A stretch of 64,000 bases of DNA from an uncultured Aquimarina sp. (GTDB lineage: Bacteria; Bacteroidota; Bacteroidia; Flavobacteriales; Flavobacteriaceae). Of the stretch, positions 28,361 through 38,428 are shown in pieces; position 1 is the stretch's first letter; each line of letters opens with the position of its first letter. The stretch lies in assembly GCF_947492405.1 (NCBI RefSeq), contig NZ_CANLMP010000004.1, forward strand, positions 62,001-126,000, given 5' to 3'. A model generated the notes under the pieces. The model made no database searches and had not been told where the DNA came from. It saw nothing but the letters and a program-made list of their open reading frames with translations. Position numbers and translations under genes: made by a program.

Positions 28361-31300
28361 ATGAAACACACACAATCAAAACTCATCTTAATTATTCTCT
28401 TCTTATTTTCTATTAAATCTATTAATGCTCAAGAAATAGAAACCTCTATTTTTATTACGGCAAATACCAGTGAAGATGAAAATCAAAGTATTTTAAGAAA
28501 TATAGAATCAATTTCTAATCAAACTAAAAATGCTACTTTACTAATAGTCGGTAACACTGCCGATCCTAAAAGCATTAAAAAAGGTTCTTCCAAAACATCT
28601 GTTGGAAAACAATTAGACATCATTGCCGATTTTAATGGAGAGATTATTTTTACTCCAGGTTATAATGAATGGAAATCTGCAGGTTATAAAAATGTAAGAG
28701 GAATTGAAAAATTTATTCAAAAAAATAGTAAAGCTAAATATTACCCAGATGATGGCTGTCCTATCAAGAAAAAAGACATATCTAAAAATGTAGTCTTAGT
28801 GGCAATCGATTCGCAATGGTATCTAGAAAATTGGAATAAAAACATCTACATCAATGATGATTGTGATATCAAAAACAGAACACAATTTTTTCTAGAATTT
28901 GAAAGTATTTTGAAAAAGAACCAGGATAAAATCAAAATTATAGCCATTCATCACCCAATACATACCTATTCTAAACAAGGACTATTATCCAATACGGCAG
29001 GTACATCGATACAAGATTTTGAAAATAAACAATATCGCAATTTTAGAAATAGAATTACCACCCTTGCTCGACAAAATGAAAATGTAATCTTTGTATCCGG
29101 AAAAGATAAAAACCTACAATACATAAATAAATATGGAATCCCACAAATTATAAGTGGTGCTATCGGAAAAACTGAACGGGTTAAAAAAGCCCTCGAAGGA
29201 GATTTTGCAAGTACACAAAAAGGATATGCTAAATTAGATATTTATGCCGATGGTAAAACTACTGTTCATTATTATTCTTTAGAAAATGGAAATACAACTC
29301 CCCTATTTAACACGACTGTATTACGAAATGAAAAAGAAAAAACTGCATATATACTAAAGCCTATTACTAGTTTTTCAGCAACTCAGAGTTCATCTGTTTA
29401 TAGTCTTGACGAAACTAAGAAAAGTAAATTATACAAAGGTTTATGGGGACAACATTACAGAAAACATTATAGTAAACAAGTACAAGCCAAGGTAGCTCTT
29501 TTAGACACTCTTAAAGGAGGTTTAACACCTGTCAGAAAAGGAGGAGGGCATCAATCCAACTCACTTAGATTAGTCGATAAAGACGGTAAACAATACGTAA
29601 TGCGTGCGCTACGGAAAAGCGCTACAAAATTTATTCAGTCGACAGCGTTTCTTGATAAATATGTAAAAGAAGATCTACAAGATAGTTACGCTGATCGATT
29701 TTTATTAGATTTCTACACTACTGCACATCCTTATACACCTTTTGCTATAGCAACATTATCAGATGCCGTTGATGTATTTCATACCAACCCAAGTTTATAT
29801 TATATTCCAAAACAAGAAACCCTTGGTGAATTCAATAACGGTTTTGGAGATGAATTATACTTAGTAGAAGAACGAGCAGAATCCAGTCATAGTGATTTGG
29901 CATCTTTTGGGAAACCTAAAAAGATTCTTAGTTCTAATGATGTATTACAAGAAGTACATAAAACTGGTAAATCCATAGTAGATGAACCTTCTTATATCCG
30001 AGCGCGATTATTTGATATGTTAATTGGTGACTGGGATCGACATCCAGATCAATGGAGATGGGCTTTCTTCGAAAAAGAAGATGGTACAGAAATCTGCAAA
30101 CCAATTCCAAGAGATAGAGATCAGGCATTCTCTGTTTTTGATGGTGCCATTGTTAACTTCTTAACTCATGCTATACCTGGTTTAAGAAAAATGCAATCTT
30201 ATGATGACCAACTACGCAGTCCTAAATGGTTTGGTCAGACTCCATATCCATTAGATATGACTTTTATTAATGGTTCGGACTGGTCTAAATGGAAAGAACA
30301 AGCTACTTATATTCAGGAAAATCTTACCGATGAAGTAATAGAAAATGCTTTTGAAAATCTTCCTCAGGAAATGAAAGGTGAGACCATTGATGATATCAAA
30401 AAGAAACTGAAAGGGAGAAGGTCTAATATTGTCGATATTGCCCAGAAATATTATAAACACCTCAACAATTTTGAGGTAATAACAGGCACTCAAAAAGATG
30501 ACATTTTTAATATAAAAAGATTACCAAATGGCCAGACCAATATAGAAATCCAAAGAAAAGATATTGGTATCCTAAATAGAACCTTTAATAAAAAAGAAAC
30601 TAAGGAAATTTGGCTATATGGATTAGATGGTAATGATACCTTTAATGTAGAAGGAAAAGGAAATAACCTAATTGATATAAAAGTAATTGGAGGTAAGAAA
30701 AATGACACGTATGACTTCAAAAACACAAAAAGAATAAAGTTATACGATTATAAAAATAAAAATAACACTATTGTAAATAAACGCTCTAAAAAATGGCTTG
30801 TAGACGATTATGATGTTAATAATTATGATTACAAAAAAACAAAATACTCCTTTAATCAAATACTTCCATTAATAGCATTTAATCCGGATGATGGACTACG
30901 AGTGGGTGTATTAGATAATTTCACATATTATGGATTACAAAGAAATCCATTTACCCAGAAACATTCTATTAGCACATCTTTCTATACAGGTTCAGGAGGG
31001 TTTGACGTCTCTTATAAAGGTGAATTTTCTCATATCTTTCATAATTGGAATTTTGGCATTGAAGGGCTGTACACCAGTCCAAGTTTTGCTCAGAATTTCT
31101 TTGGCTTTGGTAATGAAACGGATTATGACAGAGATGTTGTTGATTTAGATTTTAATCGTGTTAGACTTAGAAAATGGAACGCTGCAATCTCATTGATTTG
31201 GAGAGGAAGAGATGGAGGATATTTTCAATTCAAACCTTTGATAGAATCCTTTGAATTAGAAAATACAAATGGTCGTTTTGTCAATAGCATTCCTATTACC

Positions 31301-31888
31301 AATGATGTTTTTGATCAACAAACTTATGTAGGAGCAGAAGTTACTTATGGCTTTGAGAACAAAAATGACATAGCTTTTCCTACCTTGGGGATGGAAATAG
31401 GGCTAACAGCAGGATATAAAACAGCTATCGACGGAAGCGATAATAGTTTTGGGTATATAGAACCTAAAATTGACATCGACCACAAACTAAATAAAAGCGG
31501 AAACCTGGTCTTTGCTACCGAGATTGGAGGCGAAGTAATCTTGGGTAATGATTTCGAATTTTATCACGGAGCCCAGATTGGTGGCGTAAAAGGGTTACGC
31601 GGTTTTAGAAACGAAAGGTTTGTTGGTAAATATGCTGCATATCAAAATACGGATTTACGACTTAAACTTGGTAAATTTAAGACAAGCTTCATTCCTCTTA
31701 AATATGGACTTACAGGAGGATTTGATTATGGCCGAGTCTGGTTAGAAAATGATAATTCTGATAAGTGGCACAACAGTGCAGGAGGATCTTTTTGGATTAG
31801 TGGATTAGACTCTTTTACTGCTAATTTAGGGTATTATGCAAGCTCTGATGGAGGCAGAATAACATTCGTTCTTGGATTTGCTTTTTAA
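28361..31888 (+). CDS. Degenerate calcineurin-like phosphoesterase fused to BamA/surface-antigen-like beta-barrel
   Basis: A 1175-residue outer-membrane protein with signal peptide (IKSINAQEIE). Residues about 27-330 follow the metallophosphoesterase pattern but at the metal sites have VGNTAD (usually GD/GDN), PGYNEW (usually PGNHDW) and SGKDKNLQYI (usually SGHxHNLQ); only IAIHHPIHTY keeps its histidines. It is therefore probably not an active phosphatase. Residues about 340-830 are a large family-specific region with RARLFDMLIGDWDRHPDQWRWA. The last 330 residues form an outer-membrane barrel with the GVKGLRGFRNERF motif typical of the BamA/Omp85 C-terminal part. Related proteins are widespread in Bacteroidetes. 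Confidence 0.8.
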   Translation: MKHTQSKLILIILFLFSIKSINAQEIETSIFITANTSEDENQSILRNIESISNQTKNATLLIVGNTADPKSIKKGSSKTSVGKQLDIIADFNGEIIFTPGYNEWKSAGYKNVRGIEKFIQKNSKAKYYPDDGCPIKKKDISKNVVLVAIDSQWYLENWNKNIYINDDCDIKNRTQFFLEFESILKKNQDKIKIIAIHHPIHTYSKQGLLSNTAGTSIQDFENKQYRNFRNRITTLARQNENVIFVSGKDKNLQYINKYGIPQIISGAIGKTERVKKALEGDFASTQKGYAKLDIYADGKTTVHYYSLENGNTTPLFNTTVLRNEKEKTAYILKPITSFSATQSSSVYSLDETKKSKLYKGLWGQHYRKHYSKQVQAKVALLDTLKGGLTPVRKGGGHQSNSLRLVDKDGKQYVMRALRKSATKFIQSTAFLDKYVKEDLQDSYADRFLLDFYTTAHPYTPFAIATLSDAVDVFHTNPSLYYIPKQETLGEFNNGFGDELYLVEERAESSHSDLASFGKPKKILSSNDVLQEVHKTGKSIVDEPSYIRARLFDMLIGDWDRHPDQWRWAFFEKEDGTEICKPIPRDRDQAFSVFDGAIVNFLTHAIPGLRKMQSYDDQLRSPKWFGQTPYPLDMTFINGSDWSKWKEQATYIQENLTDEVIENAFENLPQEMKGETIDDIKKKLKGRRSNIVDIAQKYYKHLNNFEVITGTQKDDIFNIKRLPNGQTNIEIQRKDIGILNRTFNKKETKEIWLYGLDGNDTFNVEGKGNNLIDIKVIGGKKNDTYDFKNTKRIKLYDYKNKNNTIVNKRSKKWLVDDYDVNNYDYKKTKYSFNQILPLIAFNPDDGLRVGVLDNFTYYGLQRNPFTQKHSISTSFYTGSGGFDVSYKGEFSHIFHNWNFGIEGLYTSPSFAQNFFGFGNETDYDRDVVDLDFNRVRLRKWNAAISLIWRGRDGGYFQFKPLIESFELENTNGRFVNSIPITNDVFDQQTYVGAEVTYGFENKNDIAFPTLGMEIGLTAGYKTAIDGSDNSFGYIEPKIDIDHKLNKSGNLVFATEIGGEVILGNDFEFYHGAQIGGVKGLRGFRNERFVGKYAAYQNTDLRLKLGKFKTSFIPLKYGLTGGFDYGRVWLENDNSDKWHNSAGGSFWISGLDSFTANLGYYASSDGGRITFVLGFAF

Positions 31889-32002
31889 AAATTCAACAAT
31901 ACTGAAAGTTTTGTTAAAACCTTAAGACCAAATAATATATTTATTCCGATCATTAACAGAATAAATTTCAAAATAACTAACATCAAAACACCGAAACATC
32001 AC

Positions 32003-33613
32003 ATGAAAAAACCTGTAGCAATTGCCCAGATCAGTAATTTAGAAAATAAACAACCTACGCACGCTTTAGTAAATGGATTAGACTTGGTTATTGTCAAGTT
32101 TGATCAAGAAATATCTGTATTATATGGTAGATGTTTGCATAGAGGTGCCTTAATGGCTGATGGACATGTTGATGGGCATAATCTTATTTGTGGAGTTCAC
32201 GGATGGGACTATAGAGTTGACACAGGTATTTCTGAATATAACAATAAGGAGATTCTCCATAAATTCAACACAAAAATAGAAGGAGACAACTTATATGTGG
32301 ATGAAATAGAAATCGATGCATATTTAGCAAATCAACCACAACCTTTTAACAGAGATGAATATCTAGGAGCTTATGCAGATACGCATCCAGAAGACACAGA
32401 ACCTTATACTGGATACATAAAGGAGCTTGCTAAAAATGGATTAAAAAATCTAGGACATCATGGTTTTTCGGCTTCTATGGGTGTAGATAGAAATACATTG
32501 CCTAAATGGAATGATATTCAATTCTTACCGGCTCAATTAGCTAGTAGACCTTTGTTAGATCACGAAGAAGTAACTACCAAAGTAGTAATTGGTCCTAAAT
32601 CAAAGAAACCTTTACACCTGGATATCCCATTGTTTGTAAGTGATATGAGTTTTGGAGCACTCTCTAGAGAAGCTAAAATTGCTTTATCCAGAGGTGCAGA
32701 AATGGCCGGAACCGGAATTTGTTCTGGAGAAGGAGGCATGTTACCACAAGAACAAGAAAACAATACCAAGTATTTTTATGAGTTGGCATCGGCTCAATTT
32801 GGATTTTCCTGGGATAAATTAGATAAAGTACAAGCCTTTCATTTTAAAGGAGGACAAGGAGCAAAAACTGGTACAGGTGGTCATCTACCAGGAAACAAAG
32901 TAAGTAAAGAAATTGCCGAAGTTAGAGGTCTAAATCAAGGAGAAACTGCTATCTCTCCAGCGACCTTTCCTGACTTTCACGGTGTAAAAGATTTCAAAGC
33001 ATTTGCTGAACAAGTACGTGATCGAACAGGTGGAATCCCAATTGGTTTTAAAATTGCAGCCAGTCATATCGAAAAAGATATCCAGTTTGCTTTAGATGTT
33101 GGTGTGGATTATATCATCTTAGACGGACGCGGTGGTGGAACGGGATCTGCGCCTACTATTTTGCGTGATAATATTAATGTCCCCACAATTCCTGCATTAG
33201 CAAGAGCCAGAAAATATCTTGATAAAGTGGGTGCTACAGATGTTACCCTAATTATCACTGGAGGGTTAAGAATAGCAGAAGATTTTGCAAAAGCAATGAT
33301 GCTTGGTGCTGATGCTATTGCTGTATCTAATTCTGCATTGCAGGCTATTGGATGTTTAGGAATGCGCGCATGTGGAAGCAATAATTGCCCAGTTGGTATT
33401 GCTACGCAAAAAGAATCATTAAGAAGCAGATTGATTATAGAATCCTCAGCAAAGCAATTATACAATTATTTTGACGCTACTAATGACTTAATTAAAGTTA
33501 TTGCAAGAGCTTGCGGATACGATGACGTATCTAAATTTAATCAAGATGATTTATCCACTTTTGATAGGGATATGCATAAATTAACAGGTATAAATTATGC
33601 CGGTGTGCTTTAA
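32003..33613 (+). CDS. Rieske [2Fe-2S] domain fused to FMN-binding glutamate-synthase-like domain
   Basis: A 536-residue cytoplasmic oxidoreductase. Residues 1-110 are a Rieske domain: C44-x-H46 in CLHRG and C63-x2-H66 in CGVHGW bind the cluster. Residues about 130-536 match the FMN domain of glutamate synthase family 2 (SDMSFGALSREAKIALSRGAEMAGTGICSGEGGM, KGGQGAKTGTGGHLPG, GRGGGTGSAP, CGSNNCPVGIATQ with the Cys motif of the 3Fe-4S region). There is no glutaminase domain, so this is an archaeal-type or solo GltS-like enzyme fed by the Rieske centre. First Rieske protein of three in this cluster; the cognate substrate is unknown. Confidence 0.87.
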   Translation: MKKPVAIAQISNLENKQPTHALVNGLDLVIVKFDQEISVLYGRCLHRGALMADGHVDGHNLICGVHGWDYRVDTGISEYNNKEILHKFNTKIEGDNLYVDEIEIDAYLANQPQPFNRDEYLGAYADTHPEDTEPYTGYIKELAKNGLKNLGHHGFSASMGVDRNTLPKWNDIQFLPAQLASRPLLDHEEVTTKVVIGPKSKKPLHLDIPLFVSDMSFGALSREAKIALSRGAEMAGTGICSGEGGMLPQEQENNTKYFYELASAQFGFSWDKLDKVQAFHFKGGQGAKTGTGGHLPGNKVSKEIAEVRGLNQGETAISPATFPDFHGVKDFKAFAEQVRDRTGGIPIGFKIAASHIEKDIQFALDVGVDYIILDGRGGGTGSAPTILRDNINVPTIPALARARKYLDKVGATDVTLIITGGLRIAEDFAKAMMLGADAIAVSNSALQAIGCLGMRACGSNNCPVGIATQKESLRSRLIIESSAKQLYNYFDATNDLIKVIARACGYDDVSKFNQDDLSTFDRDMHKLTGINYAGVL

Positions 33614-33647
33614 AACACAATGATTAACATATAACGCAACCAACAAT

Positions 33648-34394
33648 ATGACAACTCAAATGCACTTAGCGGCTCAATATCTGGCTGCTGCTGGAATAAG
33701 TTTTGTAGATAAAAAAGATGATGATAGTCACACGAATCTTGGATTTTCAATAGAAAAAGGAACGCTTTACACAAGGAAATTAGACAATAAACCAATTGTT
33801 CTTTCTCTTAGTTATGATCTTTTTACATTAGAATGGAATGATGCTAATTCTAAAAGCACTTTGAAACTGGATGGCACATCCCATGCAGAAGTATTACAAT
33901 GGTTAAAAAGAATGACAGCAAATAGTGAAATAAGCAAACCGTATTCTTACGATATCCATTATGAACTACCATATCAAATTAACGATGACTATGTCTTCAA
34001 ATTAGAAGATGTTTCGGCGCTTAAACAATTAAAAAAAAACAGAGTATTATCGTCAGAAATCATTAGAGAATTTCTGGATAGAAATAAATTAGATTCTGAA
34101 ATAAGAATATGGCCTCATCATTTCGACACAGGAGCTTTTACGCCGTTAAAAGATGAAACTGGTCTTGCCATTGGACTAGGTTTAGCAATTCCGGATGAAG
34201 CCCATAATGATTACTACTTCTATATAAGTGGATACAGAGGCCACGATGGAGTAGATACAGCAGACTTTAAATCGCTATCTCTTGGCGAATGGAAAAACGA
34301 AGGTTTTAAAGGTGCTATTTTACCTATTACAGGTATACATAAAAGCAATGGAATTACTTTTTTTGAAGAAGCTCTTTCTATATATAAAAACTAA
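33648..34394 (+). CDS. Hypothetical protein with a WPHHFD motif (DUF5996-like)
   Basis: A 248-residue soluble protein. The C-terminal half contains RIWPHHFDTGAF near residue 151 and GLGLAIPDEAHNDYYFYISGY near residue 178, a His/Asp-containing pattern reminiscent of DUF5996 proteins. I cannot assign a reaction. It lies 34 bases after the GltS-like gene and 6 bases before the DUF2721 gene, so it belongs to the Rieske cluster. Confidence 0.65.
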   Translation: MTTQMHLAAQYLAAAGISFVDKKDDDSHTNLGFSIEKGTLYTRKLDNKPIVLSLSYDLFTLEWNDANSKSTLKLDGTSHAEVLQWLKRMTANSEISKPYSYDIHYELPYQINDDYVFKLEDVSALKQLKKNRVLSSEIIREFLDRNKLDSEIRIWPHHFDTGAFTPLKDETGLAIGLGLAIPDEAHNDYYFYISGYRGHDGVDTADFKSLSLGEWKNEGFKGAILPITGIHKSNGITFFEEALSIYKN

Positions 34395-34400
34395 AAAATT

Positions 34401-34784
34401 ATGGAACATTGGTATCTACCGGCGACTATTATACCAGGTATTGGACTGCTGATATTATCCACTTCTAATCTTTTAGTTAATCTAAGCACAGAGATTAAAA
34501 CATTGATTACAGAAGACTCGACAAAAGAAAAACTAATTGAACGAAAACTAAGACAACTTAAACTGCTAAATAGCGCAATGGTTTTTTTATATGTCGCTGT
34601 AGCTAGTTTTGTGATTTCTGCATTAGTTTCTGGAATTTACAAAAGTCTCAAAATCAATTTCAATGCTACAATTTTTATTACCATCGCTGGTATTATCAGC
34701 GCCCTATTAGGTTTAATAGCTCTGATTATTTATTCATTTAGGGCCGTAAAAATTAGACAAGATCAATATCTCAATAAATGCTAA
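34401..34784 (+). CDS. DUF2721 membrane protein
   Basis: A 127-residue inner-membrane protein with three predicted helices: ATIIPGIGLLILSTSNLLVNL, SAMVFLYVAVASFVISALVSGI and ATIFITIAGIISALLGLIAL. The intervening KLIERKLRQLKLLNSA segment and overall size match DUF2721. Function unknown; part of the Rieske cluster by position. Confidence 0.83.
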   Translation: MEHWYLPATIIPGIGLLILSTSNLLVNLSTEIKTLITEDSTKEKLIERKLRQLKLLNSAMVFLYVAVASFVISALVSGIYKSLKINFNATIFITIAGIISALLGLIALIIYSFRAVKIRQDQYLNKC

Positions 34785-34801
34785 CATCTTAAAAAACAAT
34801 C

Positions 34802-36757
34802 ATGGCTTCAAAAAAAGAAACTGTTTGGTATAAAGTACTGGATAACAAAGATAGACTTCCAGAAGGAAGAGTACAGACCGTAACCGCTGGTCATCAAGGT
34901 GTTTGTCTGACTCATTATAAAGGTAAATTTTCTGCTTTAGATAATAGATGCCCGCATCAAGGAGGTCCTCTAGGAGAAGGTTCTATAGAAAATGGTTTAT
35001 TACGCTGTCCGTGGCACGGATGGGATTTTGATCCTTGCACAGGATTACCTCCAGGAGGTTATGATGATGGCGTTACTACTTTCGAAGTAAAAGAAGATGG
35101 AGATGCTATTTTTGTTGGTATTCCGGAAGAACCTAAACATGAGGATACTATTTCTGATGTCATGATGCAAACCATGGTTAATTGGGATGTTAACACCGTT
35201 TTCGGGATGGTGGGTCACTCCAATCTTGGTGTTGCAGATGCTATGATGCGATTAGAAGAGCAAGGGAAATTACAATATTTCGGGATTCGTCATGAAGGAG
35301 CCGCAGCATTTGCTGCATCTGCTTATGGGAAATTAATGGGGAAACCCGCAGTATGTTTTGGTATTGCAGGACCCGGTTCTACCAATATGTTTACAGGTAT
35401 GTGGGACGCTAAAGTAGACAGAGCACCACTACTAGCATTTTCTGGGCAAGTAAATACACAAGTGATGGGAACCGGAGCGTTTCAGGAAGTAGATTTAGTT
35501 AAAGCTTTCCAGACCGTAGCTGATTTTAATCACGCAGTACAGCAAAACTCAAAACATAGTGAATTAATGAATTTAGCTATCAAAAGTGCTTTACTAAATA
35601 GAAATGTATCACATATTACATTTCCGGATGAAGTAGCTTTTATGCCAAAAACTAAAGGTGAAGAAGCACAAACTCCTGAAGGTAGAATCACACCTATGAA
35701 TATTTCACCTCCAAAACAGATGGTTGCAAAAGCAGTTTCGATGATTTCGGAATCTAAAAAACCAGCCATTATAGTAGGGCATGGAGCAAGATTTCATATG
35801 GAAGCGATTACTGCCTTTGCGGATAAATTAAAGTGCCCTGTAATTACTACCTTTAAAGGAAAAGGACTTATAGCGGATGCCCATGAATTAGGATGTGGTG
35901 TATTAGGGCGTAGTGGAACTCCTATCGCATCCTGGTTTATGAATGAAAGTGATTTATTGATTGTGTTTGGAGCTTCTTTTTCTAATCATACTGGGATTAC
36001 TCCGAAGAAACCTATCATTCAGGTGGATTACGATCCAACAGCACTAAGTAAATTTCATAAAGTAGATGCAGCTTTATGGGGAGAAATCTCAGAAACCTTA
36101 TCGCTGATAGAAGAACAAACAGAAAACAATATCAATACGATTGATAGAAGATCTGAGATTGCAGAACGATGGAACATCTGGAAAGAAGAAAAAGCAAATA
36201 GATTAAAAGATCAAAGTGATAAAGGAATCAGTTCCATTGCTGTTTTTGAAGCAATGAATAAAGTCACTCCAGAAAATGCTGTAATTGCTGTAGATGTAGG
36301 AAACAACACCTACTCATTCGGTCGTTATTTCGAGCCTCAAAATCAATCTATTTTAATGTCAGGATACTTAGGATCTATTGGATTTTCATTACCTGCAGCT
36401 ATGGGAGCCTGGGCAGCACAAGGAAAAGAAAGACCTATCTGGTCAGTATCTGGTGATGGTGGTTTTGGTCAGTATTTAGGAGAAATGATGACATTGGTGA
36501 AGTACAATATGAACATCAAACACGTATTGTTAAACAATTCAGAACTAGGTAAAATTTCTAAAGAACAAAAAGCAGCAGAAGTAGACGTATGGCAGACATC
36601 ACTGCACAATGTAAGTTTTGCAAAATATGCAGAAAACTGTGGCGCTTTGGGAATTAAAGTCACTAAAAAAGAAGACCTGATTCCTGCCTTAGAAAAACTA
36701 AGAGATCACGATGGTCCGGCATTGTTGGAAATAATTACAGATGTAAACCTTATATAA
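34802..36757 (+). CDS. Rieske domain fused to thiamine-diphosphate enzyme (pyruvate oxidase / acetolactate synthase-like)
   Basis: A 651-residue cytoplasmic enzyme. Residues 1-110 are a Rieske domain with C50/H52 (CPHQGGPLGEG) and C69/H72 (CPWHGWDF). The rest is a three-domain TPP enzyme: the cofactor-activating Glu in RHEGAAAFAASAYGKLMG, the central domain with FKGKGLIADAHELGCGVLGRSG, and the TPP-metal motif SGDGGFGQYLGE ... LLNNSELGKIS. PoxB-type oxidases normally pass electrons from FAD to quinones; here a Rieske centre may do this. Substrate (pyruvate or another 2-oxoacid) is not shown by sequence. Confidence 0.88.
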   Translation: MASKKETVWYKVLDNKDRLPEGRVQTVTAGHQGVCLTHYKGKFSALDNRCPHQGGPLGEGSIENGLLRCPWHGWDFDPCTGLPPGGYDDGVTTFEVKEDGDAIFVGIPEEPKHEDTISDVMMQTMVNWDVNTVFGMVGHSNLGVADAMMRLEEQGKLQYFGIRHEGAAAFAASAYGKLMGKPAVCFGIAGPGSTNMFTGMWDAKVDRAPLLAFSGQVNTQVMGTGAFQEVDLVKAFQTVADFNHAVQQNSKHSELMNLAIKSALLNRNVSHITFPDEVAFMPKTKGEEAQTPEGRITPMNISPPKQMVAKAVSMISESKKPAIIVGHGARFHMEAITAFADKLKCPVITTFKGKGLIADAHELGCGVLGRSGTPIASWFMNESDLLIVFGASFSNHTGITPKKPIIQVDYDPTALSKFHKVDAALWGEISETLSLIEEQTENNINTIDRRSEIAERWNIWKEEKANRLKDQSDKGISSIAVFEAMNKVTPENAVIAVDVGNNTYSFGRYFEPQNQSILMSGYLGSIGFSLPAAMGAWAAQGKERPIWSVSGDGGFGQYLGEMMTLVKYNMNIKHVLLNNSELGKISKEQKAAEVDVWQTSLHNVSFAKYAENCGALGIKVTKKEDLIPALEKLRDHDGPALLEIITDVNLI

Positions 36758-36759
36758 AT

Positions 36760-36978
36760 ATGGAAATAGTAATTAAAATTATAACGAGTCTTTTAGGTCT
36801 CTATTTTGGAATCGGTTTTTTATTTGGTATTTACTTTTTTATCAAAGGTGCCTTTAAAATAGATGAACTGATAGCAGATAGTAAATGGACCGTTCGATTA
36901 TTGTTGGTTCCAGGAGCAATTGGCCTTTGGCCTGTTCTCCTTTTGAAAATAATTAATAAATCAAGAACAAAATCATGA
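36760..36978 (+). CDS. Small two-helix membrane protein
   Basis: A 72-residue protein with a first helix (IITSLLGLYFGIGFLFGIYFFI) and a second (LLLVPGAIGLWPVLLLKIIN), and a short basic tail. It starts two bases after the TPP gene and overlaps the next gene by four bases, so it is translationally coupled within the cluster. Similar small proteins accompany membrane-bound redox enzymes, but this one is not recognised. Confidence 0.7.
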   Translation: MEIVIKIITSLLGLYFGIGFLFGIYFFIKGAFKIDELIADSKWTVRLLLVPGAIGLWPVLLLKIINKSRTKS

Positions 36979-37385
36979 CTTCAGGATTACGAAAAGCTCA
37001 TAAAATAACATGGATCTTGTTACTTATTGCAGTACCTGTACTAATCATGTTTTCAATTCATAGTATTAAAGAGCCCTTACTTACAGACAATGATGTATTA
37101 CTTTCTGAAAAAATTTCAGGGCAACGTACTGTTTTAGAGAATGACACCTTTTATATAAGTATCAAAGAGCAAAACTCATCAAATGCACTTCAGATTATTC
37201 TAAAAAAACCGCTGAAAACGGCCTCATCCATTGTGTATAGTTTAACACCAAGCAATGGAGATGGAACCTATTTAGGTACATTGAGTAAGAAAGGAATATA
37301 TCAATTCGAAGTTGATAAGTCTACCAGGAGTATTCGGATATATGATGAAATAAAGAAAAACAACATTATTAATATCACACTATAA
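36975..37385 (+). CDS. Membrane-anchored hypothetical protein of the Rieske cluster
   Basis: A 136-residue protein with one N-terminal helix (ITWILLLIAVPVLIMFSIHSI) and a periplasmic beta-rich domain of about 100 residues (NDTFYISIKEQ, IVYSLTPSNGDGTYLGTLSKKGIYQF). It overlaps the gene before it by 4 bases and the haem-protein gene after it by 1 base. Not recognised; tight coupling implies a role in the same membrane complex. Confidence 0.7.
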   Translation: MTSGLRKAHKITWILLLIAVPVLIMFSIHSIKEPLLTDNDVLLSEKISGQRTVLENDTFYISIKEQNSSNALQIILKKPLKTASSIVYSLTPSNGDGTYLGTLSKKGIYQFEVDKSTRSIRIYDEIKKNNIINITL

Positions 37386-38416
37386 TGGGAGTAAATTATC
37401 AAACTGTATTGTGGAATAAAAACAAAAAGATCTATGATAAATGGATAGGGCTTAGCATGCTTATCTATTTACTCTGCTTCATTGGTATTACCATAATTAC
37501 CAATAGTGGGACAAGTCCAGAAACCTTGATTATAAGAGCTTTTGGAACTTTAGCAATTGCTTTACTGCATATTATTCTGGCTATAGGACCTTTAGCAAGA
37601 TTAAATACCAGGTTTCTACCTTTGTTATATAATCGTCGTCATCTTGGTGTTAGTATGTTTTTAGCAGCTTTGGTTCATGGAGGGTTTTCTATGTTTCAGT
37701 TTCATGCGCTGGGAAATACGAATCCTATCTATGCGATTTTCACTTCTAATATGGATTACGGTTCTCTAACCAATTTCCCGTTTCAGGTATTAGGTTTTTT
37801 CGCTTTAATCATTTTATTTCTAATGGCCGCTACAAGTCATGATTTCTGGTTAAAAAACTTATCTCCTAAAATCTGGAAGCGACTACATATGATGGTATAT
37901 TTTGCATACGCTTTAATCATTTTGCACATATTTCTTGGAGCATTTCAACAACAACCTTCTATCGCTTCGTTTTTGGTATTAGGATTAGGTTTTATAACGA
38001 TCGCTTCATTACACTTAATTACTGGATTCAAAGAAACAAAAACAGATAAAACCAAAACACAGCTTATAGAAGACGGCTGGGAATATGTTTGTGACATTGA
38101 TGAAATCCCTGAGGATAGAGCTAAAATATTTATAGTAGATAAAGAGCGAATCGCTGTTTTTAAATACGATAACAAGCTATCTGCTATTTCTAATGTCTGT
38201 AAACATCAAGGAGGTCCATTAGGTGAAGGGAAAGTTATAGATGGTTGTGTTACATGTCCATGGCACGGATATCAATACCTGCCTCATAATGGTCAGTCTC
38301 CTCCTCCTTTTACAGAAAAAGTTGCGACATACCGTTTAAAAAATGATAACAACAAAATATATGTACTACCAGAAGCCTTAGCAGAAGGAACCGAAGTAGC
38401 ACCTGTCACCTATTAA
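37385..38416 (+). CDS. Ferric-reductase-like haem membrane protein with C-terminal Rieske domain
   Basis: A 343-residue inner-membrane protein. The first 220 residues carry about six helices with regularly spaced histidines (IALLHIILAIGPLAR, LAALVHGGFSMFQFHALG, LKRLHMMVYFAYALIILHIFLG-type segment) like the haem-b binding domain of MsrQ/YedZ and ferric reductases. The last 110 residues are a Rieske domain with CKHQGGPLGEG and CPWHGYQYLPHNG. It probably moves electrons between the membrane quinone pool and a [2Fe-2S] centre, completing a chain with the other two Rieske enzymes in this cluster. Confidence 0.87.
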   Translation: MGVNYQTVLWNKNKKIYDKWIGLSMLIYLLCFIGITIITNSGTSPETLIIRAFGTLAIALLHIILAIGPLARLNTRFLPLLYNRRHLGVSMFLAALVHGGFSMFQFHALGNTNPIYAIFTSNMDYGSLTNFPFQVLGFFALIILFLMAATSHDFWLKNLSPKIWKRLHMMVYFAYALIILHIFLGAFQQQPSIASFLVLGLGFITIASLHLITGFKETKTDKTKTQLIEDGWEYVCDIDEIPEDRAKIFIVDKERIAVFKYDNKLSAISNVCKHQGGPLGEGKVIDGCVTCPWHGYQYLPHNGQSPPPFTEKVATYRLKNDNNKIYVLPEALAEGTEVAPVTY

Positions 38417-38428
38417 ATAATAATATCT

